A stretch of DNA of 64,000 nt from Kitasatospora sp. NA04385 (GCF_013364235.1 NZ_CP054919.1:3462103-3526102), one strand, 5' to 3'; positions 17,238-26,774 are shown, numbered from the stretch's first letter. The notes: generated from the sequence alone by a model not told the origin. Translations and numbers: made by a program.

Positions 17238-18024
17238 CCTGACCGGCCGGGTGGCCGTGGTCACCGGTGCGGCGGGCAGGCTCGGCACGGTGTGGAGCGG
17301 CGCGCTGCTCTCCGCCGGGGCGGACGTCCTGGGTCTCGACCTGGCGGCGTCCGTCCCGGCCCCGCTGGCCGACCTGCCCGCCGGCTCCGGCCGCTACCTG
17401 CCGCTGGCCGCCGACGTCACCTCCCGCGCCTCGCTCCGGGCGGCCCTCGCGACCTGCCTCGACCGGCTCGGCAGCCCGTCGGTCCTGGTGAACAACGCCG
17501 GGATCGACCACCCGCCGTCCGCCGCGCACGGCGGCTGGGCCTTCGCCGACGTCCCGGAGGACTCCGTCGGCGCGATCCTCGACGTGAACGTGCGCGGGGT
17601 GCTGCTGGTGTGCCAGGTCTTCGGCGCGCACCTGGCCGAGCGGGGCCGCGGCTCGGTGGTCAACATCGGGTCGCTCTACGGCAACGTGGCCCCCTACCAG
17701 CCGCTCTACAGCCACATCCCGCTCGACCCGCCGTTCCTCAAGCACCCGGCCTACGGCATGTCCAAGGGCGCGGTGCACAACCTGACCCGCTACCTGGCCG
17801 CGCACTGGGGCCCGGCCGGCGTCCGCGTCAACACCCTGTCCCCCGGCGGCGTGCTCGGCGGCCAGGACCCGGAGTTCCGGCGGAAGTTCGCCGAGCGGGT
17901 CCCGCTGGGGCGGATGGCCGTGGACGGCGACCTGACCGGCCCGCTGCTCTTCCTGGCCTCCGACCTCAGCGGCTACGTCACCGGCCAGGAACTGCTGCTG
18001 GACGGCGGCTATGTCAGCTGGTGA
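17227..18024 (+). CDS. Short-chain dehydrogenase/reductase
   Basis: The 265-residue classical SDR has the cofactor motif VTGAAGRLGTVW, NNAGIDHPPS and catalytic YGMSKGAVHNL, with the Ser in NIGSLYGN. It oxidises or reduces a hydroxyl group with NAD(P)H. It starts inside the end of the neuB-like gene (11-bp overlap), so translation is coupled. SDRs paired with NeuB often act on the sugar-acid product or its precursor. The substrate is unknown. Confidence 0.87.
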   Translation: MPIDLTGRVAVVTGAAGRLGTVWSGALLSAGADVLGLDLAASVPAPLADLPAGSGRYLPLAADVTSRASLRAALATCLDRLGSPSVLVNNAGIDHPPSAAHGGWAFADVPEDSVGAILDVNVRGVLLVCQVFGAHLAERGRGSVVNIGSLYGNVAPYQPLYSHIPLDPPFLKHPAYGMSKGAVHNLTRYLAAHWGPAGVRVNTLSPGGVLGGQDPEFRRKFAERVPLGRMAVDGDLTGPLLFLASDLSGYVTGQELLLDGGYVSW

Positions 18025-18046
18025 CCGAACCCCCGAAGGAGAGACA

Positions 18047-20089
18047 ATGCCCGTCGCCCTGCACCGGGTGGAGGTCGCGGAGATCACCCGCGTCCTCGAC
18101 GGGGTGGCAGACCCCCTGGAGCGCTGCCGTGCCTTCTCGGCGCTCACCCGGATCAACACGCTGTACATGGTGATGCGGGCCGGCTCGGGGCACCTCGGCT
18201 CCAGCTTCAGCGCCGCCGACCTGGTCAGCCACCTGTTCCTGCACGAGATGCGCGCGCCGCTGGCCGAGGACGGGGACCTCTACTTCTCCTCCAAGGGCCA
18301 CGACGCGCCCGGCCTGTACGCCGCGCTGATCGGCCTCGGCGCGCTGCCCGAGGAGAAGCTGCACCGGCTGCGCCGCCTCGGCGGCCTGCCCGGGCACCCC
18401 GACGTGCACACCCCGCACATGCCCTTCAACACCGGTTCGCTCGGCATGGGCGTCTCCAAGGCCAAGGGCGTGGTCCTGGCCGACCGGCTGGCCGGCCGCT
18501 CCCGGCGGATCTACGTGGTCACCGGGGACGGCGAGCTCCAGGAGGGCCAGAACTACGAGGCCCTGGCCGGCGCGGTCCGGCGCGGGATGCACGAGCTGAC
18601 CGTGGTGGTCGACCACAACAAGATCCAGTCGGACACCTGGGTCGAGGACGTCAACGGCCTGGGCGACCTGGAGGCCCGCTTCGCCGGCTTCGGCTGGGGC
18701 GTGGTCCGCTGCGACGGGCACGACCAGCAGGCCCTGGAGGCCGCCTTCCGCAAGCGCTGGGAGTCCTTCCCGGAGCTGCCCGCGGTGATCGTCGCGGACA
18801 CCGTGAAGGGCGGCGGCTGCGCGGCCTTCGCCGCCACCTCGATGCCCGCGGCGTTCACCGACGACGGGACGGGCACGCCCTGGCGCTACCTGTTCCACAG
18901 CGGCGCCCCGGCCCCCGAGCACTACCGGGCCGCCCACGCCCAGCTCGTCGCCGCGGCCGAGGAGTTGCTGGCCCGCAACGGCCTCGGCCCGCTGGCCCTG
19001 GTGGCCGAGGACCCGGCGCCGGAGCGGAACCCGGGCGCCGAGAAGCTCTTCGAGGCGTACGGCCGCGAGCTGACCGCGCTCGCGGCGCGGGACGAGCGCA
19101 TCCTCGCCCTGGACGCGGACCTGGTGCTCGACACCGGCCTGATCCCCTTCGCGCAGGCGCACCCGGACCGCTTCGTCGAGTTCGGGATCGCCGAGCAGGA
19201 CATGGTCTCGGCGGCGGGCGGCCTGGCCTCCCAGGGGCTGCTGCCGTTCGTGAACTCCTTCGCCTGCTTCCTGCACTCCCGGCCGTACGAGCAGATCTAC
19301 AACAACGCCACCGAGGGCCGCCGGATCGTCTACACCGGCGCGCTGGCCGGCCTGCTGCCCGCCGCGCCGGGCCACTCGCACCAGGCCGTGCGGGACGTCG
19401 CGGCGTTCAGCGCCCTGCCCGGGCTCACCGTGCTCCAGCCCGCCAACTGCGCGGGGACCCGGCAGGCGGTGCGGCACTGCGCCGCCACCGACGAGAGCTT
19501 CTACCTGCGGCTGGAGAGCGTGGAGGTGCCCGCCCGGGTGGCCGCGCTGCCGGTCGCCGAACTGCGCACCGGCCACGGCCGGGTGGTGCGCGAGGGCGGC
19601 CGCACCGTCCTGGTCGGCGCCGGTCCGACCGTGCTCGACCAGCTGCTGCGGGCCGCCGAGCTGCTGGCCGACCGGGGCGCGGCCCCGACCGTGGTCGAAC
19701 TGCCCTGGCTCAACCGGGTCGACGCCGACTGGCTGGCCGCGCTGGCCGCCGGGGCCGACCACCTGATCGTGGTGGAGAACCACTACGTGCGCGGCGGCCA
19801 GGGCGACGCCGTCGCCCGCACGCTGGCCGAGCTGAACCTGCCGCACCCGCCCGCCTTCCGCGGCATCGGGCTGACCGAGGTGCCGCGCTGCGGCACCCCG
19901 GAGGAGGTGCTGCGCGTCCACGGGCTGCACTTCGAGGCGCTGGCCGGGGCGGTGCTCGCGCAGACCCGCGGCACCGCGACCGCCGGGCCCCTCGCCGTCG
20001 CCGCCCGCGACCGCCGCGCCGAGGAACGGGCCGAAGAGCACCACCGAGAGCAGACCGAGCAGCACCCCCAGCAGAACGGAGCACGGTGA
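18047..20089 (+). CDS. Transketolase (thiamine diphosphate dependent)
   Basis: The 680-residue single-chain transketolase contains both halves: an N-terminal TPP domain with GDGELQEGQNYEAL, and a C-terminal pyrimidine and transketolase-C part (ADLVLDTGLIPFAQ; FGIAEQDMVSAAGG; GHSHQAVRDVAAF). It transfers two-carbon ketol units between sugars. A strong site (GAAGGAGAG) precedes ATG 18047, and the stop overlaps the next start. The N-terminal ~40 residues are less conserved. As a dedicated copy inside the cluster it probably makes or shortens the sugar backbone used by the NeuB-like enzyme. The last ~35 residues are a charged, low-complexity tail. Confidence 0.9.
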   Translation: MPVALHRVEVAEITRVLDGVADPLERCRAFSALTRINTLYMVMRAGSGHLGSSFSAADLVSHLFLHEMRAPLAEDGDLYFSSKGHDAPGLYAALIGLGALPEEKLHRLRRLGGLPGHPDVHTPHMPFNTGSLGMGVSKAKGVVLADRLAGRSRRIYVVTGDGELQEGQNYEALAGAVRRGMHELTVVVDHNKIQSDTWVEDVNGLGDLEARFAGFGWGVVRCDGHDQQALEAAFRKRWESFPELPAVIVADTVKGGGCAAFAATSMPAAFTDDGTGTPWRYLFHSGAPAPEHYRAAHAQLVAAAEELLARNGLGPLALVAEDPAPERNPGAEKLFEAYGRELTALAARDERILALDADLVLDTGLIPFAQAHPDRFVEFGIAEQDMVSAAGGLASQGLLPFVNSFACFLHSRPYEQIYNNATEGRRIVYTGALAGLLPAAPGHSHQAVRDVAAFSALPGLTVLQPANCAGTRQAVRHCAATDESFYLRLESVEVPARVAALPVAELRTGHGRVVREGGRTVLVGAGPTVLDQLLRAAELLADRGAAPTVVELPWLNRVDADWLAALAAGADHLIVVENHYVRGGQGDAVARTLAELNLPHPPAFRGIGLTEVPRCGTPEEVLRVHGLHFEALAGAVLAQTRGTATAGPLAVAARDRRAEERAEEHHREQTEQHPQQNGAR

Positions 20090-20763
20090 TGGAAACCGTC
20101 TACAACGACGTCAAGCGGCCCTCCGAGGCGGTGGTCGAGGAGTTCCGCGCGGTCCTGCGCGAGTACAGCCCCTCCTGCCTGGTGACCGACGCGCAGGGCC
20201 GGATGGGCGCGATCGGCGGGCTGCTGCCGGTCAAGCCCAGCCACAAGATCGCCGGGCCCGCGCTGACCGTCAACCTGTCCGTCGACAACCTGGTCGACTG
20301 CATGCCGCTGCTCGCCAAGGCCCAGCCCGGCGACGTGATCGTGGTGGCCTGCCACCAGACCGCCCGGACCGCGATGTGGGGCGGCCTGATGTCCACCCTC
20401 TCGCTCAAGGCGGGCATCGCCGGCGGGATCGTGGACGGCGCCATCCGGGACGTGGACGAGATCCGCGACCTGGACTTCCCGGTCTGGTACCGCTCCACGG
20501 TGCCCCGGCCCTCGCCCAGCGCCGAGCACAACCGCACCGAGCCGGTGCAGTTCAACGTGCCGGTGGTGGTCGACGGGCAGATCATCGCGCCCGGCGACAT
20601 CGTGGTCGCGGACGAGAACGGCATCGCCGTCGTCCCCGCCGACTCCGCCGAGGAGGCGCTGGAGGGCGCCCGCCGGCAGATCGCCAAGGAGCGGCTCATC
20701 CGGGAGAAGATCAACTCCGGTGCCACCCTCCAGCAGCTGCTGGTCGAATTCGGTCACCTCTGA
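20089..20763 (+). CDS. RraA-like aldolase / demethylmenaquinone methyltransferase-like protein
   Basis: The 224-residue protein has the RraA fold motifs: CLVTDAQGRMGAIGGLLPV, GDVIVVACHQ, GGLMSTLSLKAGIAGGIVDGAIRD and PGDIVVADENGIAVVP. In this family the GG...G.RD segment binds pyruvate and Mg. Characterised members are 4-hydroxy-4-methyl-2-oxoglutarate or oxaloacetate aldolases/decarboxylases. The start codon overlaps the transketolase stop (TGATG). In this operon it may cleave or form a 2-keto-4-hydroxy acid, a product type NeuB enzymes make. It is not an RNase E inhibitor, despite the name. Confidence 0.85.
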   Translation: METVYNDVKRPSEAVVEEFRAVLREYSPSCLVTDAQGRMGAIGGLLPVKPSHKIAGPALTVNLSVDNLVDCMPLLAKAQPGDVIVVACHQTARTAMWGGLMSTLSLKAGIAGGIVDGAIRDVDEIRDLDFPVWYRSTVPRPSPSAEHNRTEPVQFNVPVVVDGQIIAPGDIVVADENGIAVVPADSAEEALEGARRQIAKERLIREKINSGATLQQLLVEFGHL

Positions 20764-21746
20764 TGGGCGGCGCACGGCCGGAGCGGATCTACGTCACCGG
20801 CGCGGACGGCATGCTCGGCCAGGCCCTGGTCCGGGCGCTGCGCGCGGACGGGCGCACCGCGCACTGGCCGGTGCACGGCGTCTCGCTGGCCGACTTCGAC
20901 ATCGCGGACGGCCGTGCGCTCAGCCGCTCGGTGGACGGCTTCCGGCCGACCGTCGTGGTGCACCTGGCCGCCTGCGCGATCGTCGACACCTGCGAGGCGG
21001 ACCCGCGGCTCGCGATGCGGGTCAACGTGCGGGGCACCCGGAACGTCGCCGAGCAGGCCCGGCGGCACGGCGCCCGGATGGTGTACCTCTCCAGCGACTA
21101 CGTGTTCGACGGGCTCGACACCCCGGAGCACGGCTACACCGAGCAGGACCTGCCCAACCCGGTGAGCGTCTACGGGCTGACCAAGCTGGCCGGCGAGCGG
21201 ATCACCTCCCTGCTGCCCGACTCGCTGGTCGTGCGGACCTCCTGGCTGTTCGGCGGCGCGGACGAGCGGGTGGACAACGTGCTCGCCGCGGTCCGCGCCG
21301 CCGAACGCGGCGAACCGGCCCTGCTGGTCAGCGACCAGTACAGCCTGCCCACCGGCACCCGGGAGCTGGCCGAGGCGCTGGTCCACCTGCTGTGCCTGCC
21401 GGAGCCCCCCGGCGGCACGGTGCACATCGGCAACGCCGGCCGGGCCAGCTGGTACGACGTCGGGCTGGAGCTGCGACGGCAGCTGCGGGCCGGGGCGGGC
21501 TCGGCCGCGGCGCCCGCGCCCGTCCCGGTGCCGATGGCCGACTGCGGCTTCCGCGGCGACCGGCCGGTGGACTCCACCCTCAACACCGACCGGCTGCGCT
21601 CGCTCGGGCACACCATGACCACCTGGCGGGACGCGCTGCGGGCCTACCTGCGCACGCTCGGCGCCCGGCCGTCCCCCGCCGGGGCCCCGGGGGACGCGTC
21701 CGCACCGCACGGACTCGCCCCGGCCCACGGAAGGGGACCCGCATGA
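20763..21746 (+). CDS. RmlD-like dTDP-4-dehydrorhamnose reductase family protein
   Basis: The 327-residue extended SDR has an N-terminal TGADGMLGQALVRAL motif, MVYLSSDYVFDG, catalytic YGLTKLAGE and RTSWLFGG, as in RmlD/MAT2B-like reductases. It reduces a keto group on a sugar or sugar nucleotide with NAD(P)H. The start overlaps the previous stop by one base (TGATG). The last ~30 residues are a low-complexity Pro/Ala tail. No RmlA, B or C genes are nearby, so dTDP-rhamnose is not the likely substrate. Confidence 0.85.
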   Translation: MGGARPERIYVTGADGMLGQALVRALRADGRTAHWPVHGVSLADFDIADGRALSRSVDGFRPTVVVHLAACAIVDTCEADPRLAMRVNVRGTRNVAEQARRHGARMVYLSSDYVFDGLDTPEHGYTEQDLPNPVSVYGLTKLAGERITSLLPDSLVVRTSWLFGGADERVDNVLAAVRAAERGEPALLVSDQYSLPTGTRELAEALVHLLCLPEPPGGTVHIGNAGRASWYDVGLELRRQLRAGAGSAAAPAPVPVPMADCGFRGDRPVDSTLNTDRLRSLGHTMTTWRDALRAYLRTLGARPSPAGAPGDASAPHGLAPAHGRGPA

Positions 21747-23086
21747 GCCCGTCCGCACCGCGCGCCTCCTGGCGCAACTGGTCCGGCACGGCCCGCTGCA
21801 CGCCGCGCCGGGTGCTGCGCCCGGTCGGCGAGGACGCGATCGTGGACGCCGTGACCACCGCCGCCCGGCTCGGCCTGGGCATCCGCGCCGCGGGCACCGG
21901 CCACTCGTTCAACCAGCTGTCCGTCACCGACGGGCTGCTGGTGGACCTGACCCGGCACACCGGCGTCGAGTCGGTCGACCGCACCGCGCCCTCGGTGACC
22001 GTGCGCTCCGGCACCCGGCTCGGCGAGCTGGCCGCCGTCCTGCGGCGGGCCGGCCTGGCGCTGCCCGACCTCGGCACCCTGGCCGAGCAGACCGTCGGCG
22101 GCGCGGTCGCGACCGGCAACCACGGCACCGGGCTCTCCTTCGGCCCGCTGTCCTCGCTGGTCACGGCGCTGCGCCTGGTCACCGCCGACGGCACCGTGCA
22201 CCGGCTGGACGCCGCGAAGGACCCGGAGCTGTTCCACTGCGCCCGCACCTCGGTGGGCGCGCTCGGCCTGGTCTCCTCGCTCACGCTGCGCTGCGTGCCG
22301 GCCTTCAACCTGGAGGTCCGGCAGAGCGCGGCCCCGCTCGAAGCCGTGCTGCGGGACTTCTCCGGCTGGGCGGCGAGCGCCGAGCACGTCAGCCTGTCCT
22401 GGCTGCCCTGGCGGCGGGACGTCGGCATCCGGACGGCGGAGCGCACCGCCGCCCCGCCGACCCCGCGGGCCCGGCTGCGCCGCTACTCCACCACCGCGCA
22501 GGAGCTGTGCTGCGGGGTGACCGGCCTGGCCGGCCGCGGCTCGGCCACGGCGGTGCCCGCGCTCAGCCGGGCGCTGTCCCTGCCCGTCCCCGGCCCGGCG
22601 ACCTACGTGGACGTCTCCGACCGGGTGTTCACCTTCCCGCAGCCGGTGCGGTTCATCGCCCTCGAACACGCCCTGCCGCTGGAGCGGACCCCGGACGCGC
22701 TGCGCGAGCTGGGCGGCGCGCTGCGGCGGGCCGGGCAGTACTCGCCGTACTCGGTGCTGGTGCGGGTGGGCGCCGCCGACGAGGACTCGCCGCTCAGCCC
22801 CGCGTACGGCCGGGCCACCGGCTACGTCAACCTCACCGTGCCGCGCAGCGCCGGCCAGGTGGAGCTGCTGCGGGTGGTCGAGCACGTGATGCGCGCCCAC
22901 GGCGGACGGCCGCACTGGGGCAAGGCGCACACCGCCACCGCCGAGGTGCTCGCCCCGCGCTACCCCCGGTGGGCCGACTTCCAGCGGGTCCGGGCCCGGG
23001 TCGACCCGGAGGGCCGGTTCGCCGGCGACTACGCGGTGCGCCTGCTCGGCCCGGTGGGCGCGCGGGAACGGGCGGGCGCGGCATGA
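21743..23086 (+). CDS. FAD-linked sugar/lactone oxidase (ALO/GULO type)
   Basis: The 447-residue vanillyl-alcohol-oxidase-fold protein has a PP-loop-like FAD site (IRAAGTGHSFNQLSVTDG), TVGGAVATGNHGTG, and a C-terminal HWGKAHTAT motif typical of arabinono-lactone, gulono-lactone and xylitol oxidases. The C-terminal His-Trp-Gly-Lys segment binds the substrate in that group. It oxidises a polyol or sugar lactone with O2. Start and previous stop overlap as ATGA. No signal peptide is seen, so it is cytoplasmic. It probably oxidises the sugar intermediate of this cluster. Confidence 0.87.
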   Translation: MSPSAPRASWRNWSGTARCTPRRVLRPVGEDAIVDAVTTAARLGLGIRAAGTGHSFNQLSVTDGLLVDLTRHTGVESVDRTAPSVTVRSGTRLGELAAVLRRAGLALPDLGTLAEQTVGGAVATGNHGTGLSFGPLSSLVTALRLVTADGTVHRLDAAKDPELFHCARTSVGALGLVSSLTLRCVPAFNLEVRQSAAPLEAVLRDFSGWAASAEHVSLSWLPWRRDVGIRTAERTAAPPTPRARLRRYSTTAQELCCGVTGLAGRGSATAVPALSRALSLPVPGPATYVDVSDRVFTFPQPVRFIALEHALPLERTPDALRELGGALRRAGQYSPYSVLVRVGAADEDSPLSPAYGRATGYVNLTVPRSAGQVELLRVVEHVMRAHGGRPHWGKAHTATAEVLAPRYPRWADFQRVRARVDPEGRFAGDYAVRLLGPVGARERAGAA

Positions 23087-23769
23087 CGCTCGACGCGCTG
23101 CTGTTCGACTTCGACGGCCTGATCTGCGACACCGAGAACGCCGCCCGGGAGTCCTGGCGGGAGGCCTACCGCGGCTTCGGCCTCGACTTCCCGGACGGGC
23201 TGTGGGCCCGGATGCGCGGGCGGCACGACGGCGAGCGGCTCGCCGCCGAGCACCTCGGCCGGCTCCTGGGCCGGCCGATGACCGCCCGGGAGGCCGAGCA
23301 CCGGCGCACCCGCAAGTCCGAACTCGCGCACGCCCAGCCGCTGCTGCCCGGCGTGGCCGCCCTGCTGGCCGAGGCGGCCGGCCGCGGGCTCCCGGCGGCC
23401 GTGGTCTCCAGCGCGCCGGGCCGGTGGGTGGAGCCGCACCTGCGGCGGCTGGGTGTGCGCGGGCGCTTCCGCACCGTCGTCACCGGCGATCTCCCGCTGC
23501 CCAACAAGCCCGCCCCGGACCTCTACCTGCACGCCCTGGCCGCGCTCGGCGTCCGGGCGTCCGGCGCGGTGGCCTTCGAGGACTCGGTGCCCGGGGTGAG
23601 CGCGGCCGTCGCGGCCGCGCTGCGGTGCGTCGCGGTGCCCGGCGCCGCCGCCGCGGACCCGGCCGCGTTCGCCGGGGCCGCGGCGGTGGTGCCCAGCTTC
23701 GAATCCCTGTCCCTCGCCTCCCTGGAAAGGCTCTTCGACGATGAGTTCCGCGACGCCCCTGCGGCATGA
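23083..23769 (+). CDS. HAD-family phosphatase/phosphoglucomutase-like hydrolase
   Basis: The 228-residue protein has motif I FDFDGLICDTE with both catalytic Asp, motif II AAVVSSAP, motif III Lys in NKPAPDLYL, and motif IV FEDSVPGVSAA. It belongs to HAD subfamily IA (phosphoglycolate phosphatase or beta-phosphoglucomutase). It most likely removes phosphate from a sugar-acid phosphate produced by the NeuB-like and transketolase steps. It overlaps the previous gene (ATGA) and the next one by 29 bp. Confidence 0.86.
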   Translation: MTLDALLFDFDGLICDTENAARESWREAYRGFGLDFPDGLWARMRGRHDGERLAAEHLGRLLGRPMTAREAEHRRTRKSELAHAQPLLPGVAALLAEAAGRGLPAAVVSSAPGRWVEPHLRRLGVRGRFRTVVTGDLPLPNKPAPDLYLHALAALGVRASGAVAFEDSVPGVSAAVAAALRCVAVPGAAAADPAAFAGAAAVVPSFESLSLASLERLFDDEFRDAPAA

Positions 23770-24739
23770 GGCCGCCGCCCACCTCGGCTCCCTGGCCACC
23801 CCCGGCGCGGACGGCCCCGAGTGGATCTGGCGCGGCGGCCGGCTGCGGCCCTGGAGCGAGGCCACCATCCACGTCAACGCCGTGGGCCACGCGTCGGTGG
23901 CCGCCGTCTTCGAGGGCATCAAGGCGTACCTGGCGGAGGACGGCGAGAACCTGCTGCTGTTCCGGCTGGAGGACCACCTGGACCGGCTGCGGCACTCCGC
24001 GCGGATCTGCCGGGTCGAGATCCCGCACAGCCGGGACGAGCTGGCCGAGGCGGTGGTGGACCTGCTGAAGGCGAACCGCGCCGCCGGCGACACCTACGTC
24101 CGCCCGTGGGCCTTCCCCGAGGGCCTGATCCGCGAGCAGATGGTCCCGGCCGGGGCGCGCTGCGAGGTCGTGGTGGACAGCTGGCCGTTCCGCAGCGGCT
24201 TCCGGCGGGAGGGCTGCCGGGCCGCGGTCAGCTCCTGGCTGCGGATCACCGACGCCAGCACGCCGCCCCGGGTCAAGGCGTTCTCGAACTACCACAACGG
24301 CCGGCTGGCCCTGATCGAGGCCCGGGAGAACGGGCACGACTGGCCGATCCTGCTCAACGACCGGCACCAGGTCAGCGAGGGCGCGGGCGCGTGCGTCGCG
24401 CTGGTGCGGGACGGCGTGGTGATCACCCCCTCGCTCTCCAGCGGGGTGCTGGAGAGCATCACCCGCTCCACCGCGCTGACCCTGCTCGCCGAGGAGGGCT
24501 ACGAGGTCGAGGAGCGCCCGGTGGACCGCACCGAGCTCTACCTCGCCGACGAGCTGTTCTTCCTCGGGACGGCCTGGGAGGTGCTGCCGATCACCGCGGT
24601 GGACGGCCTGCGGGTCGGCGAGGGCGTCGCCGGGCCGGTCACCGAGCGCCTGTACGAGCTCTACTTCTCCCTGGTGCGCGGCCGCTCGGACCGGCACCTG
24701 GGCTGGCTCACCCCCGTCCCGGTCGGGGCCCATGTCTGA
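23741..24739 (+). CDS. Class IV (branched-chain-type) PLP aminotransferase
   Basis: The 332-residue fold-type IV enzyme has IHVNAVGHASVAAVFEGIKAYL at the N-terminus, catalytic Lys in PPRVKAFSNYHNGRLA, EGAGACVALV and TPSLSSGVLESITR. It resembles IlvE. It moves an amino group onto a 2-keto acid, here probably the keto acid from the NeuB-like or aldolase step, producing an amino acid that an ATP-grasp ligase could join. It overlaps the HAD gene by 29 bp and the next gene by 8 bp, so it is tightly coupled in the operon. Confidence 0.88.
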   Translation: MSSATPLRHEAAAHLGSLATPGADGPEWIWRGGRLRPWSEATIHVNAVGHASVAAVFEGIKAYLAEDGENLLLFRLEDHLDRLRHSARICRVEIPHSRDELAEAVVDLLKANRAAGDTYVRPWAFPEGLIREQMVPAGARCEVVVDSWPFRSGFRREGCRAAVSSWLRITDASTPPRVKAFSNYHNGRLALIEARENGHDWPILLNDRHQVSEGAGACVALVRDGVVITPSLSSGVLESITRSTALTLLAEEGYEVEERPVDRTELYLADELFFLGTAWEVLPITAVDGLRVGEGVAGPVTERLYELYFSLVRGRSDRHLGWLTPVPVGAHV

Positions 24740-25799
24740 GGCCGGGGCGGTGCGCACCGCAGCGGCGGACGCCGGGACGATGGACGCCGTCGTGCTGCGC
24801 GAGCCGGGCGGCCCCGAGCAGCTGCGCTTCGAACGCCGCCCGGTGCCGCGCCCCGGCCCGGGCGAGGCCCTGGTGGAGGTCGCGGCCGCCGGGGTGAACT
24901 TCGTCGACCTCTACCTGCGCTCGGGCCGCTACCCGGTGCCGCTGCCGGCCGTGCTGGGCCAGGAGGGCGCGGGCACCGTGCGCGCCCTCGGCCCCGGCAC
25001 CGACCCGCACGGCCTGCGGGTCGGCGACCGGGTCGCCTGGGCGAACGTGCGCGGCGCCTACGCGCGGTACGCCGCCGTCCCGGCCGAACGGCTGGTGCCG
25101 GTCCCCGCCGGGATCGACGACCGGACGGCGGCGGCCGCCCTGCTCCAGGGCATGACCGCGCACTACCTGGTGCACGACAGCCACCCGGTCCGCCCGGGGC
25201 AGGACGTGCTGGTCCAGGCGGCGGCGGGCGGCCTGGGGCTGCTGCTGACCCAGTGGGCGACGCTGCTCGGCGCCCGGGTGATCGCGACCGTCTCCACCGC
25301 GCACAAGGAGGAGCTGGCCCGGCGGGCCGGCGCCGCCGAGGTGGTCCGCTACGGCCCGGACGCCGCCGGCCCCCCGCTCGCCGAGCAGGTCCGGGCGCTG
25401 ACCGGCGGCGCGGGGGTGGCCGCGGTCTACGACGGGGTCGGGGCCGCCACCTTCGCGCAGAGCCTGGCCGCACTGCGCCCGCGCGGCACCCTGGTGCTGC
25501 ACGGCGCGGCGAGCGGGCCGGTCGATCCGGTCGACCCGGCGCTGCTGCAGGCGGGCGGCTCGCTGTTCCTGACCCGCCCCGACCTGACCCACCACGTCCG
25601 CGACCGGTCCGAGCTGCTCGTTCGGGCCGGGGCGGTGTTCGACCACCTGGCCCGGGGCATGCTGCGGCTGGAGGCGGTCGATGACCGTCCGCTGCGCGAG
25701 GCGGCCGCGGCCCACGCCGACCTGGCCGGGCGCCGGGTGCTCGGCAAGGTCGTGCTGGTCCCCGGCGACGGCGCGGACCGCCGTCCGGCAGCACGATGA
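24732..25799 (+). CDS. Quinone oxidoreductase-like (MDR family) enzyme
   Basis: The 355-residue zinc-free medium-chain reductase has AAGVNFVDLYLRSGRYP, LGQEGAGTV, the NADPH motif VQAAAGGLGLLLTQ and YDGVGAATF. It uses NADPH to reduce quinones or alpha,beta-unsaturated carbonyls. The first ~16 residues extend the usual N-terminus; an in-frame ATG at 24780 (MDAVVLREPGG) is a plausible alternative start. It overlaps the aminotransferase gene by 8 bp. Confidence 0.87.
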   Translation: MSEAGAVRTAAADAGTMDAVVLREPGGPEQLRFERRPVPRPGPGEALVEVAAAGVNFVDLYLRSGRYPVPLPAVLGQEGAGTVRALGPGTDPHGLRVGDRVAWANVRGAYARYAAVPAERLVPVPAGIDDRTAAAALLQGMTAHYLVHDSHPVRPGQDVLVQAAAGGLGLLLTQWATLLGARVIATVSTAHKEELARRAGAAEVVRYGPDAAGPPLAEQVRALTGGAGVAAVYDGVGAATFAQSLAALRPRGTLVLHGAASGPVDPVDPALLQAGGSLFLTRPDLTHHVRDRSELLVRAGAVFDHLARGMLRLEAVDDRPLREAAAAHADLAGRRVLGKVVLVPGDGADRRPAAR

Positions 25800-25824
25800 A
25801 CGTCCGTTGTTTGGAGAGGAAACC

Positions 25825-26673
25825 GTGAACCAGACCTTCGCCCTCGGTGGCGACCTGACCGTCCGCCGCCTGGGCTTCGGTGCGATGCGGCTGACCGGGG
25901 ACGGCGTGTGGGGCCCGCCCGCCGACGTCCCGGCCGCGCTCGACCTGGCCAGGCTCGCCGTCGAGCTCGGCACCACCTTCATCGACACCGCCGACTCCTA
26001 CGGCCCGGGCACCAGCGAGGAACTGCTCGCCGAGGCCCTGCACCCCTACCCGGAGGGCCTGGTCATCGGCACCAAGGCGGGCCAGTCCCGGCCCTCCCGC
26101 GACGAGTGGGTGCCGCTGGGCCGGCCCGAGTACCTGCGCCAGCAGGCCGAACTGAGCCTGCGCCGGCTGCGGCTGGAGCGGCTCGACCTGTTCCAGCTGC
26201 ACCGGATCGACCCGAAGGTGCCGGCCGCCGAGCAGTTCGGCGCGCTCGCGCAGCTGCAGAAGGAGGGGAAGGTCCGGCACCTGGGCCTGTCCCAGGTCAG
26301 CGTGGCCGAACTGGTCGAGGCCCGGGCCGAGATCGACGTGGTCAGCGTGCAGAACCGCTACAGCCTCACCGACCGGGTCGACGAGGACGTGCTGGAGTAC
26401 TGCGAGGCCGAGGGCATCGCCTTCGTCCCGTGGCTGCCGATCGCCCGCGGCGAGCACGCCCAGGACCGGGGGCCGCTGGCCGAGGTCGCCGCCGAGCTCG
26501 GCGCGAGCACCACCCAGGTCTCGCTGGCCTGGCTGCTGCGCCGCTCCCCGGTGGTGCTGCCGATCCCCGGCACCAGCTCCGCCGCGCACCTGCGGGAGAA
26601 CGCCGCGGCCGCCGACCTGGAGCTGACGGACGAGCAGTTCGCCCGGCTGGACGCCGCCTACCCGGCGTCCTGA
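25825..26673 (+). CDS. Aldo/keto reductase
   Basis: The 282-residue (beta/alpha)8 enzyme has LGFGAMRLTG, catalytic Asp and Tyr in FIDTADSYGPGTSEELL, Lys in VIGTKAG, His in LFQLHRID, and a C-terminal cofactor segment (LPIPGTSSAAHLREN). It reduces a carbonyl with NADPH. GTG 25825 follows a GGAGAGGAAA site; the coding frame remains open upstream but lies within the previous gene. It is the last forward operon gene, followed by a large hairpin. Confidence 0.88.
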   Translation: MNQTFALGGDLTVRRLGFGAMRLTGDGVWGPPADVPAALDLARLAVELGTTFIDTADSYGPGTSEELLAEALHPYPEGLVIGTKAGQSRPSRDEWVPLGRPEYLRQQAELSLRRLRLERLDLFQLHRIDPKVPAAEQFGALAQLQKEGKVRHLGLSQVSVAELVEARAEIDVVSVQNRYSLTDRVDEDVLEYCEAEGIAFVPWLPIARGEHAQDRGPLAEVAAELGASTTQVSLAWLLRRSPVVLPIPGTSSAAHLRENAAAADLELTDEQFARLDAAYPAS

Positions 26674-26719
26674 CCCGCCGTCCCCCGGCCCGCCGCGGCC
26701 GGGGGACGCCGCGCCCGTG

Positions 26720-26774
26720 CACGGCGGGCCCCGGCCGACGGCACCGCACCGCCGTCCGGCCGGGGCCCGCCGTG
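26720..26774 (+). terminator. Operon terminator hairpin
   Basis: An 18-bp perfect GC stem (CACGGCGGGCCCCGGCCG and its complement) surrounds a ~19-base loop, 46 bp after the aldo/keto reductase stop. A second smaller hairpin lies near 26685-26707. Confidence 0.75.

Noticed and set aside
20089..20763. Ribonuclease E inhibitor RraA
   Set aside because: The fold matches, but its place in a metabolic operon and the family's known aldolase activity make an enzyme more likely.
20763..21746. dTDP-rhamnose pathway
   Set aside because: Only the RmlD-like reductase is present; RmlA, RmlB and RmlC are missing, so the name is kept as a family label only.
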